Source: a virus. From it: a DNA stretch of 64,000 nucleotides. The stretch is from the IMG/VR virus record IMGVR_UViG_3300033183_000145, positions 1-64,000 of that record; one strand, written 5' to 3'. The notes below the pieces were generated by a model. That model made no database searches and was not told the DNA's origin. It saw only the letters and a program-made list of their open reading frames with translations. The first letter of the stretch is position 1, and every line of letters starts with the position of its first letter. Made by a program: the position numbers and the translations under genes. This document shows positions 32,446 to 38,676 of this stretch, piece after piece.

Positions 32446-33539
32446 AGATCCCCGAACTGAAGTGTTACAGGCCCTCCAGGGACCATTGTCTGGAGGTTGC
32501 CTCCAGTATTATTAGAAACACCAATAACGACTCCTCCTTGACCTGAAAACAGGTAATCACCGTAGTAGTCATCAGGAACGCCATCGTCATCTGAGTCGAC
32601 ACCTATGGAGTAGCTACACATTTCAAAGCCCCACCATGGGTTAATTTCAGCGTTGATACCCTCAAGGTATATGATGTCGCCGTAATTCCAGTTATTCGTA
32701 AATGGCAAGCTTTGGTTCATGTCGAGACCAAAGTTAGCATCTAGCCCGTATGGTCCGTTTACACCGTCAAGCCCCTGTCCAGCAGGGTGAAAGACCTGAC
32801 CCTGATACTCCCAGAGGCACTTGTGGAGAGGTAGTTGCTGTACAGAAAAGTGATAATGATAGGCATATTCTGGCAAATAACCTGTTCCATCTTGCATCCA
32901 AGGCTCGGAGCCAGTTGTTCCCCAGTTGCCTGGGACACCACCAATGCCATATCCACCGCTTCCCTGATTTGGATTCCAGCTACCATCAAATGCGAGGAAT
33001 GGAATCAGGTTTTTTACTTCGAACCAACATGGATGGACAGTCCCATCAGTTCTTTTTACTAGGGCTTTCGACGTGAGCCTCAGGGAATAATACATCATCC
33101 CTGGCATAATGGCAATGAGTCCCCAGGTTCCATTGCTAGGGTATCCCTGATGGGTTGTCATTATGAGGTCAAAGTTCAGGTTTATACTCCCGCTTGCGTT
33201 AAGGAAGTATTGACCACCTTGAGTAGTAGTGCCCCAGTACTGCTGGAACTCCATGACGTCTATGCCAGCAAAGTTGCCAAAAAGAGGTGGCTCTGGATTA
33301 AGCTGAATTTGAGGCCCGTAACCTTCTTGACCCAAACCAACCTGAGATGAGTTGTAAGTGGTTCCCCATTGCATCAGCTGACATGAATTGTCAGGCGGGG
33401 GGTTGGTGGGCAGCTGAACTACCTGGGGGCCAGCATACACAGAGCTATCCTGAGACGGCATAGGGGGTATTCTAAAAGGCTTCGTCTTAGACGCTTTAGT
33501 TGTCCTTCTGTCCGCTGTTTTTCTTCTTCTAAATGCCAT
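32442..33539 (-). CDS. Gly/Trp/Tyr-rich extracellular-type virion protein
   Basis: A 365-residue protein started at the ATG at 33539 (MAFRRRKTADRR), which overlaps the stop of the small gene upstream by one base as TAATG. After a basic N-terminal tail it has a long Gly/Asn/Trp/Tyr-rich beta region. Near residues 305-315 the pattern DSDDDGVPDDYYGDYL resembles an acidic calcium-binding loop like those in thrombospondin type 3 or dockerin-type repeats. No signal peptide is seen. Probably a virion surface protein; function unknown. Confidence 0.45.
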   Translation of the reverse strand: MAFRRRKTADRRTTKASKTKPFRIPPMPSQDSSVYAGPQVVQLPTNPPPDNSCQLMQWGTTYNSSQVGLGQEGYGPQIQLNPEPPLFGNFAGIDVMEFQQYWGTTTQGGQYFLNASGSINLNFDLIMTTHQGYPSNGTWGLIAIMPGMMYYSLRLTSKALVKRTDGTVHPCWFEVKNLIPFLAFDGSWNPNQGSGGYGIGGVPGNWGTTGSEPWMQDGTGYLPEYAYHYHFSVQQLPLHKCLWEYQGQVFHPAGQGLDGVNGPYGLDANFGLDMNQSLPFTNNWNYGDIIYLEGINAEINPWWGFEMCSYSIGVDSDDDGVPDDYYGDYLFSGQGGVVIGVSNNTGGNLQTMVPGGPVTLQFGDL

Positions 33540-33685
33540 TATGCTGGTGTGTTGTCGTCTCTGAGTTGTGTGAAATAAGTAACTACATCCTGAGGCATAT
33601 TTGGGAAGCTCAAGACGTTTATTGCCCACCAATACTTTTCTATTGAAGACAGGGTGGGGGACGGTATGATATCAGATAACTGCAT
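33539..33685 (-). CDS. Short protein linking two structural genes
   Basis: A 48-residue protein (MQLSDIIPSPTLSSIEKYWW...). Both its start and its stop overlap neighbours by one base (TAATG at each end), so it is embedded in a coupled chain with 33685-34161 and 32442-33539. The EKYWWAINVLSFPN and DVVTYFTQL segments suggest a helical domain. Unrecognised. Confidence 0.5.
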   Translation of the reverse strand: MQLSDIIPSPTLSSIEKYWWAINVLSFPNMPQDVVTYFTQLRDDNTPA

Positions 33686-34161
33686 TACTTAGTGGCGTTC
33701 GTGAGTGAAACTGTGACAGAAACGCTAGCTGTATTGTACTCAGCCTGATCTACGTCGAAAGAAAAAGTAAAGCTGTTGCTTCCAGATCCATTGTGAGCAG
33801 CTGCTATACCGCTATTCGAAGCGACACTGTGTAAGCCGACCCTTATGCTGTGGACAGTAACAATCTGCCCAAGGTCTATCAGAGTAGACGAAAGAGAGGA
33901 GGTTTGTCCAGTCGTATTGTTCGTGACCTGATAATTAGATACCGTGTAAGAACCTAGGCTTCCAGTCCAGTCGTTAGCCTGGTCCATATAAAAGTATACG
34001 CTGATAGCGTTTGAGCCCCCTGAAGTAGACGCCTGAGGAGTTGTAATACCACCAAGGACTGTTACCGTCCAGTCAGTGCCAGTGGGGGCAGCGTTCTTCT
34101 GAACCCTTGCCCCATCGTTGGTGGGGGACGTTACTATACCTGATCCAAGTCCTAGCATCAC
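33685..34161 (-). CDS. Small beta-rich virion-like protein
   Basis: A 158-residue protein rich in Ser, Thr, Asn and Val strands, with TSSLSSTLIDLGQIVTVHSI and a C-terminal ASVSVTVSLTNATK. No enzymatic motif. It overlaps the endolysin gene start by 4 nt. Its composition matches the other fibre or decoration proteins. Confidence 0.45.
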   Translation of the reverse strand: MMLGLGSGIVTSPTNDGARVQKNAAPTGTDWTVTVLGGITTPQASTSGGSNAISVYFYMDQANDWTGSLGSYTVSNYQVTNNTTGQTSSLSSTLIDLGQIVTVHSIRVGLHSVASNSGIAAAHNGSGSNSFTFSFDVDQAEYNTASVSVTVSLTNATK

Positions 34162-34628
34162 TTGAACATTACTTCGTAAACCACTTTTCCTTGATCATCG
34201 CGAACAGCTTTGAGACACCTACCACGATTATCCCCATCATAAACGAAAGAGACGTGAACCCAATCAGGATTGTCTTCATCGCCAAACTCCCAAATGAGCT
34301 GATCAAACGTAAGATTGTTGAGTATATAGCGGAAGATTTCACCGTTTGTACAGCGTCCGTATACGTCTGCGTCCAAATCAAGTGCTCTGCCTTCCACATG
34401 CTGACTGCGCTTCGAACCACCGATAGCAGTGTTGAGGTCAGCTGAACGATAGCCGCTCGACACGTATATAGGACACTGGAAAGCGTCCCTAAGAGGTTGA
34501 AATACGTTGATCGCAACTTGACGAAGATTTTCTGTAGTCCAGTCATCTGGTGTGTTATCTATTCCTAGTCTCTTAGCCGTTGTGCTTTTTGTTGCCTCGG
34601 CGAGCGACAGATTTTTTGACAGCTTCAT
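34158..34628 (-). CDS. Endolysin, M15-type peptidase
   Basis: A 156-residue peptidase of the M15 (D-Ala-D-Ala carboxypeptidase-like) family. The zinc ligands are visible as H77 in SQHVEGRALDLD, D84 seven residues later and H125 in WVHVSF; the SSGYRS segment at 57-62 precedes them. Such enzymes cut peptide stems of peptidoglycan. It has no signal peptide, so it needs the holin, whose genes lie at 56.5-57.2 kb, to reach the wall. This is the probable lysis enzyme; the glucosaminidase at 0.4-3.2 kb is more likely virion-borne. Confidence 0.8.
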   Translation of the reverse strand: MKLSKNLSLAEATKSTTAKRLGIDNTPDDWTTENLRQVAINVFQPLRDAFQCPIYVSSGYRSADLNTAIGGSKRSQHVEGRALDLDADVYGRCTNGEIFRYILNNLTFDQLIWEFGDEDNPDWVHVSFVYDGDNRGRCLKAVRDDQGKVVYEVMFK

Positions 34629-34704
34629 TATTTAGGCGTCGTTTTTCATTCTCTACTCCAGGGTCCTTTCGCTTCTGCTTGGGGTTGAAGTAGTGTTTTT
34701 TCAA
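34573..34704 (-). CDS. Possible TTG-start basic mini-protein right after a stop codon
   Basis: Directly after the TAA of the gene at 34705 the same frame continues TTG AAA AAA CAC, giving 43 residues rich in Lys, Arg, Asn and Gln (KKHYFNPKQKRKDPG...), ending in a stop at 34573. It overlaps the first 18 codons of the endolysin gene. It could be a separate TTG-started gene or a stop-codon readthrough extension. Its composition is not that of a random frame, but evidence is thin. Confidence 0.3.
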   Translation of the reverse strand: MKKHYFNPKQKRKDPGVENEKRRLNNEAVKKSVARRGNKKHNG

Positions 34705-35133
34705 TTATGCCGCAACAAACAGTTCAACATTGCATGCCGCTGAATTAGCAACGGCTTTAATAGAGTCTATATTGGCCAGAGAAGCTACTGCTGCTCCAGC
34801 ATCATCATCAGTGTCCATCACCGTCTCAAACAAGACAAAGGAATCGCCAGCTGAGATCTTAACGAAGTACTCGTCGTCTCCTGACGTCATTCTAAGGGTG
34901 ATGTAGTTAGTAGTGTCCAGGTTCGTGATACGAACATAGTCTACGCTGCTATCGGCAAACTGGCCAGCAGCCTCCGCTGTATCGAAAAGGACCAGAGACT
35001 GTTCTGTAGTCCCCACCTTTACGATACGTTGGTCGAGCTGGGTGATACCCGTGATGTCGATCACGTTAGTAGATCCTCTCTCCGAACCGTTGAGAGTGAT
35101 CTCTTCTTTGATTGTTACTGTAAGTGTTGCCAT
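34705..35133 (-). CDS. Small beta-rich virion protein (decoration-like paralog)
   Basis: A 142-residue protein. VDYVRITNLDTTNYITLRM and EYFVKISAGDSFVLF follow the same strand layout as the paralogs at 18165-18560 and 18560-18955. Unlike them it is far away, near the early end of the late block. Probably a virion surface or decoration protein. Confidence 0.5.
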   Translation of the reverse strand: MATLTVTIKEEITLNGSERGSTNVIDITGITQLDQRIVKVGTTEQSLVLFDTAEAAGQFADSSVDYVRITNLDTTNYITLRMTSGDDEYFVKISAGDSFVLFETVMDTDDDAGAAVASLANIDSIKAVANSAACNVELFVAA

Positions 35134-36014
35134 TATCTAGGGAGTCTTGCGCCAAGCATAGCCATAAGCATCTTTTGTTGCTCTGGAGAGAGCTTCGATC
35201 CTTTCTTGGATATTCTCATTCCGTTTTTTCCAGCATACTGGCCAAAAGCCTGAAGAGCCCCCATAAGATCAAATCCAGATCCGTCGTCGAAGTTCTCTTC
35301 AGCTGGTCCGAAATTCTGTATCCCCTGATCTACCGACTCCCCAGCATAATCGAAATTCTCATCAGCTGGATCAAAGTTCTGGATACCAAGATCTACTGAC
35401 TCTCCAGCATAGTCAAAGTTTTCTTCGGCTGGATCAAAGTTCTCAATAGGCAACAAGCCTTCCCCTACATTTCCTCCAGGTGTAGCCAAACCTCTCTGTC
35501 CAGGTTGAGCTCCAGGAACGCTTGCAGCGTCTTTTTTAAGCAAGCCTATAGCCTTAGGTGCTTGTTTGAGAATTTGCTGTTGAACCTTTGGGTTTGAGAT
35601 AGCTTTGGCCATCTTTGGAGCCAGCTGTTTAGCCGCCCCCTTACCCAAAATCTTACCAGCCAAACCAGAAAGGCCTCCAGCGCCCTTAACAGCTCCTGCA
35701 AGCGCAGGGGCACCAAAAGCTGCACCAGCAGCCAGGGCACCAGCCGCTATACCTTTCTTTGCTCTGTCTTTCTGTACGTTTCTGAGGTAATCGAGTCTAT
35801 CGGCGCTCTGAGTGCCGTACTCGTTTAATTTGCCCTGTCTCTCAAGCTTCTTGAGGTGCCTTTTTTCTCTCCTGAGTGCGGCACCTTTGGTTTTCAAGAG
35901 GCCACGGTTGGCATACGCCATGTTGATCCCTCTGCCAGCACCCTCCATATCAGCGTACTTGGCTTGGGAGTTTCCGAAGAAGCCTCCTCTCTTGTATTCT
36001 TTGGTTACTTGCAT
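35133..36014 (-). CDS. Basic Ala-rich protein with a 21-residue tandem repeat
   Basis: A 293-residue protein. The N-terminal half is Arg/Lys/Ala rich and helical (residues 40-160). Residues 185-245 are almost three copies of a 21-residue unit that reads NFDPAEENFDYAGESVDLGI, separated from a final basic helix. It is first in a transcript that starts at the TATATTTG element 5 nt upstream. The composition suggests an internal or DNA-binding virion protein; the repeat function is unknown. Confidence 0.5.
   Translation of the reverse strand: MQVTKEYKRGGFFGNSQAKYADMEGAGRGINMAYANRGLLKTKGAALRREKRHLKKLERQGKLNEYGTQSADRLDYLRNVQKDRAKKGIAAGALAAGAAFGAPALAGAVKGAGGLSGLAGKILGKGAAKQLAPKMAKAISNPKVQQQILKQAPKAIGLLKKDAASVPGAQPGQRGLATPGGNVGEGLLPIENFDPAEENFDYAGESVDLGIQNFDPADENFDYAGESVDQGIQNFGPAEENFDDGSGFDLMGALQAFGQYAGKNGMRISKKGSKLSPEQQKMLMAMLGARLPR
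35289..35447 (-). repeat. 63-bp tandem repeat, 2.5 copies
   Basis: Unit boundaries fall at 35289-35351, 35352-35414 and a partial third copy 35415-35447, encoding the 21-residue repeat. The copies differ at a few bases, so this is an old but still close duplication. Confidence 0.85.
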
Positions 36015-36019
36015 GATTG

Positions 36020-36027
36020 CAAATATA
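36020..36027 (-). promoter_or_regulatory. TATATTTG late promoter element, 5 nt before ATG
   Basis: Minus-strand TATATTTG followed by CAATC and the ATG at 36014. Same arrangement as the other late promoters. Confidence 0.6.
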
Positions 36028-36039
36028 ACCAGAGAATTT

Positions 36040-36519
36040 TTAGTAGAATCTGTCCTTCCTGAGTCTCATAAGGCCCCCGTCAGCATAGAGGTCAGCTGCC
36101 CAGGCTGCAGCCTTCGCAGAATTCTTAGCTCCCCAACCGAGAGGTTCTCCCTTGTAGTCTTTTGAGTTGTCAAGAATGCTCTCAAAGAGCGGGCCTGTAT
36201 CAAGATTGTAGTTTTCGGTAAGACCACCAAGTGTTTCTTTAATCTCAGGCAGTCTTTCCTGGAGCTGATCCTTAAACTCAAGAAGCTTAAGCTTACCTTC
36301 TTCATCCCTTGGCATCTTAAATGTCTGAATCATACCTAAAAGGCCTTTCATCTCCTCATCGGTCATATTCTGCATCTTTTCGTAGTCCAGACCCTCAAGG
36401 TTTTCCACTGGGAAGTCTCCGAGATCAACAAGTGCTGATGCTCTCTTTATAAAGTCTGCTTTTGGGTCACCAGGATTGCTGGATTTACCCCCTGATTCGA
36501 ATCTTCTAAGTGTTCTCAT
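36040..36519 (-). CDS. Helical protein, unknown
   Basis: A 159-residue protein starting MRTLRRFESGG, mostly helical with KMQNMTDEEMKGLLGMIQTF and a C-terminal Gly-Gly segment followed by a basic tail (YADGGLMRLRKDRF). Its N-terminus resembles that of the 106-residue gene at 36689 (MRTIRKTGDP), which may be a shared virion-targeting or assembly tail. No family recognised. Confidence 0.45.
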   Translation of the reverse strand: MRTLRRFESGGKSSNPGDPKADFIKRASALVDLGDFPVENLEGLDYEKMQNMTDEEMKGLLGMIQTFKMPRDEEGKLKLLEFKDQLQERLPEIKETLGGLTENYNLDTGPLFESILDNSKDYKGEPLGWGAKNSAKAAAWAADLYADGGLMRLRKDRFY

Positions 36520-36676
36520 GTTTAGATATAACTATTCTTGCGCCATAAAGAAAAAGGATTCATCTTTGTACACACAAAAACCAACTTTGAATGTTTAATT
36601 ACTTCTGAATCGCTTCGATACCGTAAAGGTATAAAGGAATTTTTTAAAAGTCAAGACTAAAGTGATGCTTTAACAA

Positions 36677-36694
36677 GAATAACGTAAGTTATTC
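36677..36694 (-). terminator. Weak hairpin after the 106-residue gene
   Basis: GAATAAC/GTTATTC 7-bp stem with TTAC loop on the minus strand, overlapping the stop codon and followed by TTGTTAAAGC. The T-tract is short, so this is only a possible terminator. The 169-base gap 36520-36688 otherwise holds nothing I can support. Confidence 0.35.
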
Positions 36695-37009
36695 AAAACC
36701 AAGGAGTTCGAGCATAGAATTTTGAGCTGCGTTTTCTCCAACTTGCCTCGTAGACTCGTTTAAAAGATCGTTTATCACCCTTTGAGCCTTAGTTTTCCCC
36801 TTTTTGAGGATGTTTTTAGCAGCTGAAGTACCAGCTTTAGCAAGGCCTCTACCCAAAAGGAGCGCTTCAAGCATTAATTCAGGCTTCATCTTCACTGGAC
36901 CGTCCTCAAAACCGTACAGATCCATAGAAACGCTTCGGTTAGAAGGTGCATTTTCAGGCCTAGCTACAGCCTCCTTGACAGGATCTCCTGTTTTTCTAAT
37001 AGTTCTCAT
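36689..37009 (-). CDS. Small helical protein, first late gene of the divergent pair
   Basis: A 106-residue Ala/Lys/Arg-rich protein (MRTIRKTGDPVKE...) with a helical region PELMLEALLLGRGLAKAG and another Lys-rich helix. It begins 5 nt after a TACCTTTG promoter element that starts the whole minus-strand set of this side. Divergent from the early block at 37.0 kb. Unrecognised. Confidence 0.5.
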   Translation of the reverse strand: MRTIRKTGDPVKEAVARPENAPSNRSVSMDLYGFEDGPVKMKPELMLEALLLGRGLAKAGTSAAKNILKKGKTKAQRVINDLLNESTRQVGENAAQNSMLELLGFE

Positions 37010-37014
37010 AAGAG

Positions 37015-37022
37015 CAAAGGTA
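37015..37022 (-). promoter_or_regulatory. TACCTTTG promoter element, 5 nt before ATG
   Basis: Minus-strand TACCTTTG and spacer CTCTT before the ATG at 37009. It lies at the divergence between late and early blocks. Confidence 0.55.
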
Positions 37023-37039
37023 AAAAATGCTCAGTAATA

Positions 37040-37483
37040 CGTATCTGGGGGATTATATATACTTTCAGACGAGCGCGCGCGTGAACCGAAACGGATTCCC
37101 CAACCCCACCCCCCTAATATCTTCGATATTAGCGCAAATACTTTTAGCTTTTTACCTACTGACTTTCAGTCAGTTAGGTAGCCTCAGCTCTACCACTGAT
37201 GCAAAGACCTGCGAAGCTTGTGCCGTCTTCGTTGCGGTGGGACAATCCCTCCCCAATCCATCCTTGAACCCTGACTCTTCCCCTTTCAGGGGAAACATTC
37301 GGTTCCGATTTGGTGGCTCTTCACGTTGGCTAACCTACGGATACAACAAGTTGTATCTCAGTGTGTTAGCAGGTTTCAACTCCACTACTACTACCAAGGG
37401 TAGTATGTAGTGAAAAGCTGAGAGTGTAGAGAGATGTATTAAATGAAACGAAACTCTATGAGTTTCATTTAATACATTCTCTC
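37040..37483 (+). ncRNA. Non-coding region with an array of perfect hairpins
   Basis: This 444-base stretch between the divergent blocks lacks a plausible gene; its only long frame gives an atypical Ser/Thr/Leu protein. It holds perfect hairpins one after another: 37114-37132 (8 bp, loop TTC), 37153-37180 (6 + 6 bp, loop TTC, one bulge), 37278-37294 (7 bp, loop TTC), 37340-37357 (8 bp, loop AA, enclosed by GCTAAC/GTTAGC at 37329 and 37365), 37383-37412 (13 bp, loop AAG, one bulge), and 37429-37483, whose right arm ends one base before the histone-like gene's ATG. Some loops are three bases. This could be a structured leader RNA, an origin, or a promoter region; strand is given for the downstream early block. 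Confidence 0.55.
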
Positions 37484-38071
37484 ATGTCAAACTTCAATTT
37501 CTCCGACTGCCGTAAGGCAACCAACCAAGCCATCTTCCGTCCAACTGCGGCCCGCAAAGCAGAAGCTGTAAAGCTTCTGACTGAAGCCTTGGACTTCATC
37601 AACAACCTCGAAGAGGTTGCCGACAAGCCTTCGAAGAAGGCTAAGACGAAGAAGCGTCGTCGTAAGACGACGAAGAAAGCGACTCCACAGCAACGAGTTG
37701 CTGACCGTCAAGAGAAAGCCTTCCACGGGAAGGCTGACAGCCCAGTCAAGCCTTGTTCCAAGGCTAAGACAGCTTCGGTAGAAGCTGCAAGAGAGTCAGC
37801 TAAAGCTGTTAGCGAAGCTACTGGTGCTGCTCAGAGAGCAGCAAAGAGAGCTGAACTCAAGGCTGAAGCCTTGAAGAAAGAGGCTAAAGCCTCTGAAGCG
37901 AAGCCGAAAGCTTCGAAGAAAGCGGTTGCTCAACCAAAGGTTGACGACTCTCGACTCTCTTCCTTGGAAGAGAAGATTGAGATGCTGACCAAGCTGATGG
38001 CCTTGCAGATGCAGGGTGAGCCTACACAGGTCGAAACTGTTAGTTTCGATGAACTCCCTTTCGAACTCTAA
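37484..38071 (+). CDS. Lys/Ala-rich histone-like (H1-like) protein
   Basis: A 195-residue protein, strongly basic with Lys/Ala/Arg runs over residues 45-165 (for example KKAKTKKRRRKTTKKA), like a histone H1 tail, followed by an acidic, Leu-rich C-terminal helix (SRLSSLEEKIEMLTKLMALQ). It may coat phage or host DNA or bind RNA; the tail looks like a dimerising helix. It is the first gene of the early block, and its first codons (ATG TCA AAC TTC AAT TTC) contain the 11-base leader motif found upstream of other early genes. The coding DNA is full of perfect small hairpins. Confidence 0.55.
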   Translation: MSNFNFSDCRKATNQAIFRPTAARKAEAVKLLTEALDFINNLEEVADKPSKKAKTKKRRRKTTKKATPQQRVADRQEKAFHGKADSPVKPCSKAKTASVEAARESAKAVSEATGAAQRAAKRAELKAEALKKEAKASEAKPKASKKAVAQPKVDDSRLSSLEEKIEMLTKLMALQMQGEPTQVETVSFDELPFEL

Positions 38072-38256
38072 TCCTTCATTGAAAATGAACATTTGGCAAC
38101 AACACATCAACGCCGACTACCATAGAATGGTAGACGAAATCAAAGATATGGCTCGTTTCCAAGGAAACGACAAGGCGCTTGAGATGCTCGATGCAGTCAT
38201 CGACTGCCTCAATGCTCAAAGAGCACAATTCGAACAACTCTAATTCATCGAAGATG
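37560..38256 (+). repeat. Cluster of short perfect inverted repeats inside coding sequence
   Basis: Hairpins in the histone-like gene and the next small gene, with stem (bp), loop and location: 8 GTAA 37560-37579; 7 GAA 37603-37619; 7 GAA 37626-37642; 7 GTAA 37655-37672; 7 GA 37688-37703; 8 ACG 37717-37735; 7 TTC 37749-37765; 7 GGTA 37770-37787; 7 AGA 37826-37842; 7 GA 37858-37873; 7 AA 37879-37894; 6 AAA 37930-37944; 8 TT 37956-37973; 8 GTT 38031-38049; 6 GAA 38075-38089; 7 AGA 38117-38133; 8 AA 38153-38170; 6 ATC 38193-38207; 5 AAA 38213-38225; 4 GAA 38246-38256. Another 6-bp AC hairpin lies at 38447-38460 and an 8-bp GTA hairpin at 38581-38599. Confidence 0.85.
38085..38243 (+). CDS. Small helical protein, unknown
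   Basis: A 52-residue helical protein (MNIWQQHINADYHRMVDEIK...). I chose the ATG at 38085, which fits the spacing after the upstream stop. The coding sequence contains five perfect hairpins, such as CTACCAT/ATGGTAG and TCGTTTCC/GGAAACGA, so synonymous choice may be constrained. Unrecognised function. Confidence 0.55.
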   Translation: MNIWQQHINADYHRMVDEIKDMARFQGNDKALEMLDAVIDCLNAQRAQFEQL

Positions 38257-38343
38257 GACATCAACATCATCCTTTACGCCGTGTGCCTTCCGCTGAAAAT
38301 CGTGACGCTCGCCTTGCTTTGGGTCGATGCCAACTACGAATAA
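38254..38343 (+). CDS. Tiny membrane protein (29 residues)
   Basis: MDINIILYAVCLPLKIVTLA followed by LLWVDANYE and a stop. It is mostly one hydrophobic helix, so a single-pass membrane mini-protein is likely. Its start lies 11 bases after the previous stop, inside a small CATC-GAA-GATG hairpin. No homology claimed. Confidence 0.45.
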   Translation: MDINIILYAVCLPLKIVTLALLWVDANYE

Positions 38344-38350
38344 ACCCTTA

Positions 38351-38412
38351 GAGAGTCTTAGTATATATACTCTCTCTGAACGTAGTGAAGAGAGTATATA
38401 TACAAGACACTC
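38351..38412 (+). repeat. Palindromic element A before an early gene
   Basis: GTATATATACTCTCT (38361-38375) pairs perfectly with 38389-38403, loop CTGAACGTAGTGA. Outer arms AGAGTCTT (38352-38359) and AAGACACTCT (38403-38412) extend it with a 2-nt bulge. Same loop as the elements at 39359 and 40324. Ends 34 nt before the ATG of 38446, with the leader motif in between. Confidence 0.85.
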
Positions 38413-38424
38413 TTGAAACCTTTT

Positions 38425-38435
38425 TCAAACTTCAA
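38425..38435 (+). promoter_or_regulatory. Leader motif TCAAACTTCAA
   Basis: Exact 11-mer 10 nt before the ATG at 38446. See the leader-motif finding for all copies. Confidence 0.7.
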
Positions 38436-38445
38436 TTCAATCGCT

Positions 38446-38592
38446 ATGCAAAACTTTGCAGACATCCGCCGTCAGCTGATTGCTGACATCCTCGACTCTC
38501 ACCTCTCCTTCGACGCAGTCCGTGCGACTACGGACTGGGAGCAACTCACCTGCTTGGAGCAGATGACGTTGGAGGACTTGATTGATATGTAA
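38446..38592 (+). CDS. Small helical protein, unknown
   Basis: A 48-residue protein (MQNFADIRRQLIADILDSHL...). The start is the ATG 10 nt after the leader 11-mer. Helical and acidic. Its own stop codon lies inside a perfect hairpin (ATTGATAT/ATATCAAT, loop GTA). The hammerhead ribozyme follows 14 bases later. Unrecognised function. Confidence 0.5.
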   Translation: MQNFADIRRQLIADILDSHLSFDAVRATTDWEQLTCLEQMTLEDLIDM

Positions 38593-38605
38593 TATCAATT
38601 TCACA

Positions 38606-38655
38606 GGCACACTGATGAGTCCTGAATGGACGAAACGCCGTGAGGCGTCTGTGTC
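38606..38655 (+). ncRNA. Type I hammerhead ribozyme
   Basis: Stem I GGCACA (38606-38611) pairs with TGTGTC (38650-38655), one G-U. The core CUGAUGA is at 38612-38618. Stem II GTCC/GGAC (38619-38622 with 38628-38631) has loop TGAAT. GAA at 38632-38634 is followed by stem III ACGCC/GGCGT (38635-38639 with 38644-38648) with a GUGA tetraloop. The residue before the cleavage is C38649, so cleavage is predicted between 38649 and 38650. Open stem I makes it type I. Cleavage would leave an mRNA 5' end of UGUGUCAAACUUCAAAUUUC ahead of the next gene. Confidence 0.93.
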
Positions 38656-38664
38656 AAACTTCAA
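38654..38664 (+). promoter_or_regulatory. Leader motif TCAAACTTCAA after the ribozyme
   Basis: Exact 11-mer that starts inside the 3' strand of hammerhead stem I, 12 nt before the ATG at 38677. It is the 5' leader of the cleaved mRNA. Confidence 0.7.
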
Positions 38665-38676
38665 ATTTCATCTACG

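Noticed and set aside
37027-37410. A long plus-strand frame (127 codons) between the divergent blocks
   Set aside because: The composition is Ser/Thr/Leu heavy and not like a phage protein, it has no plausible start signal, and the region is filled by perfect hairpins. I treat it as structured non-coding DNA.
38612-38618. CUGAUGA could be a chance motif
   Set aside because: Chance was rejected for this copy, because three matching stems, the GAA core and the cleavage context all fit. The other CTGATGA matches I noticed (for example near 2283 and 25845) lack stem II, the GAAA core and stem III, so they were not listed.
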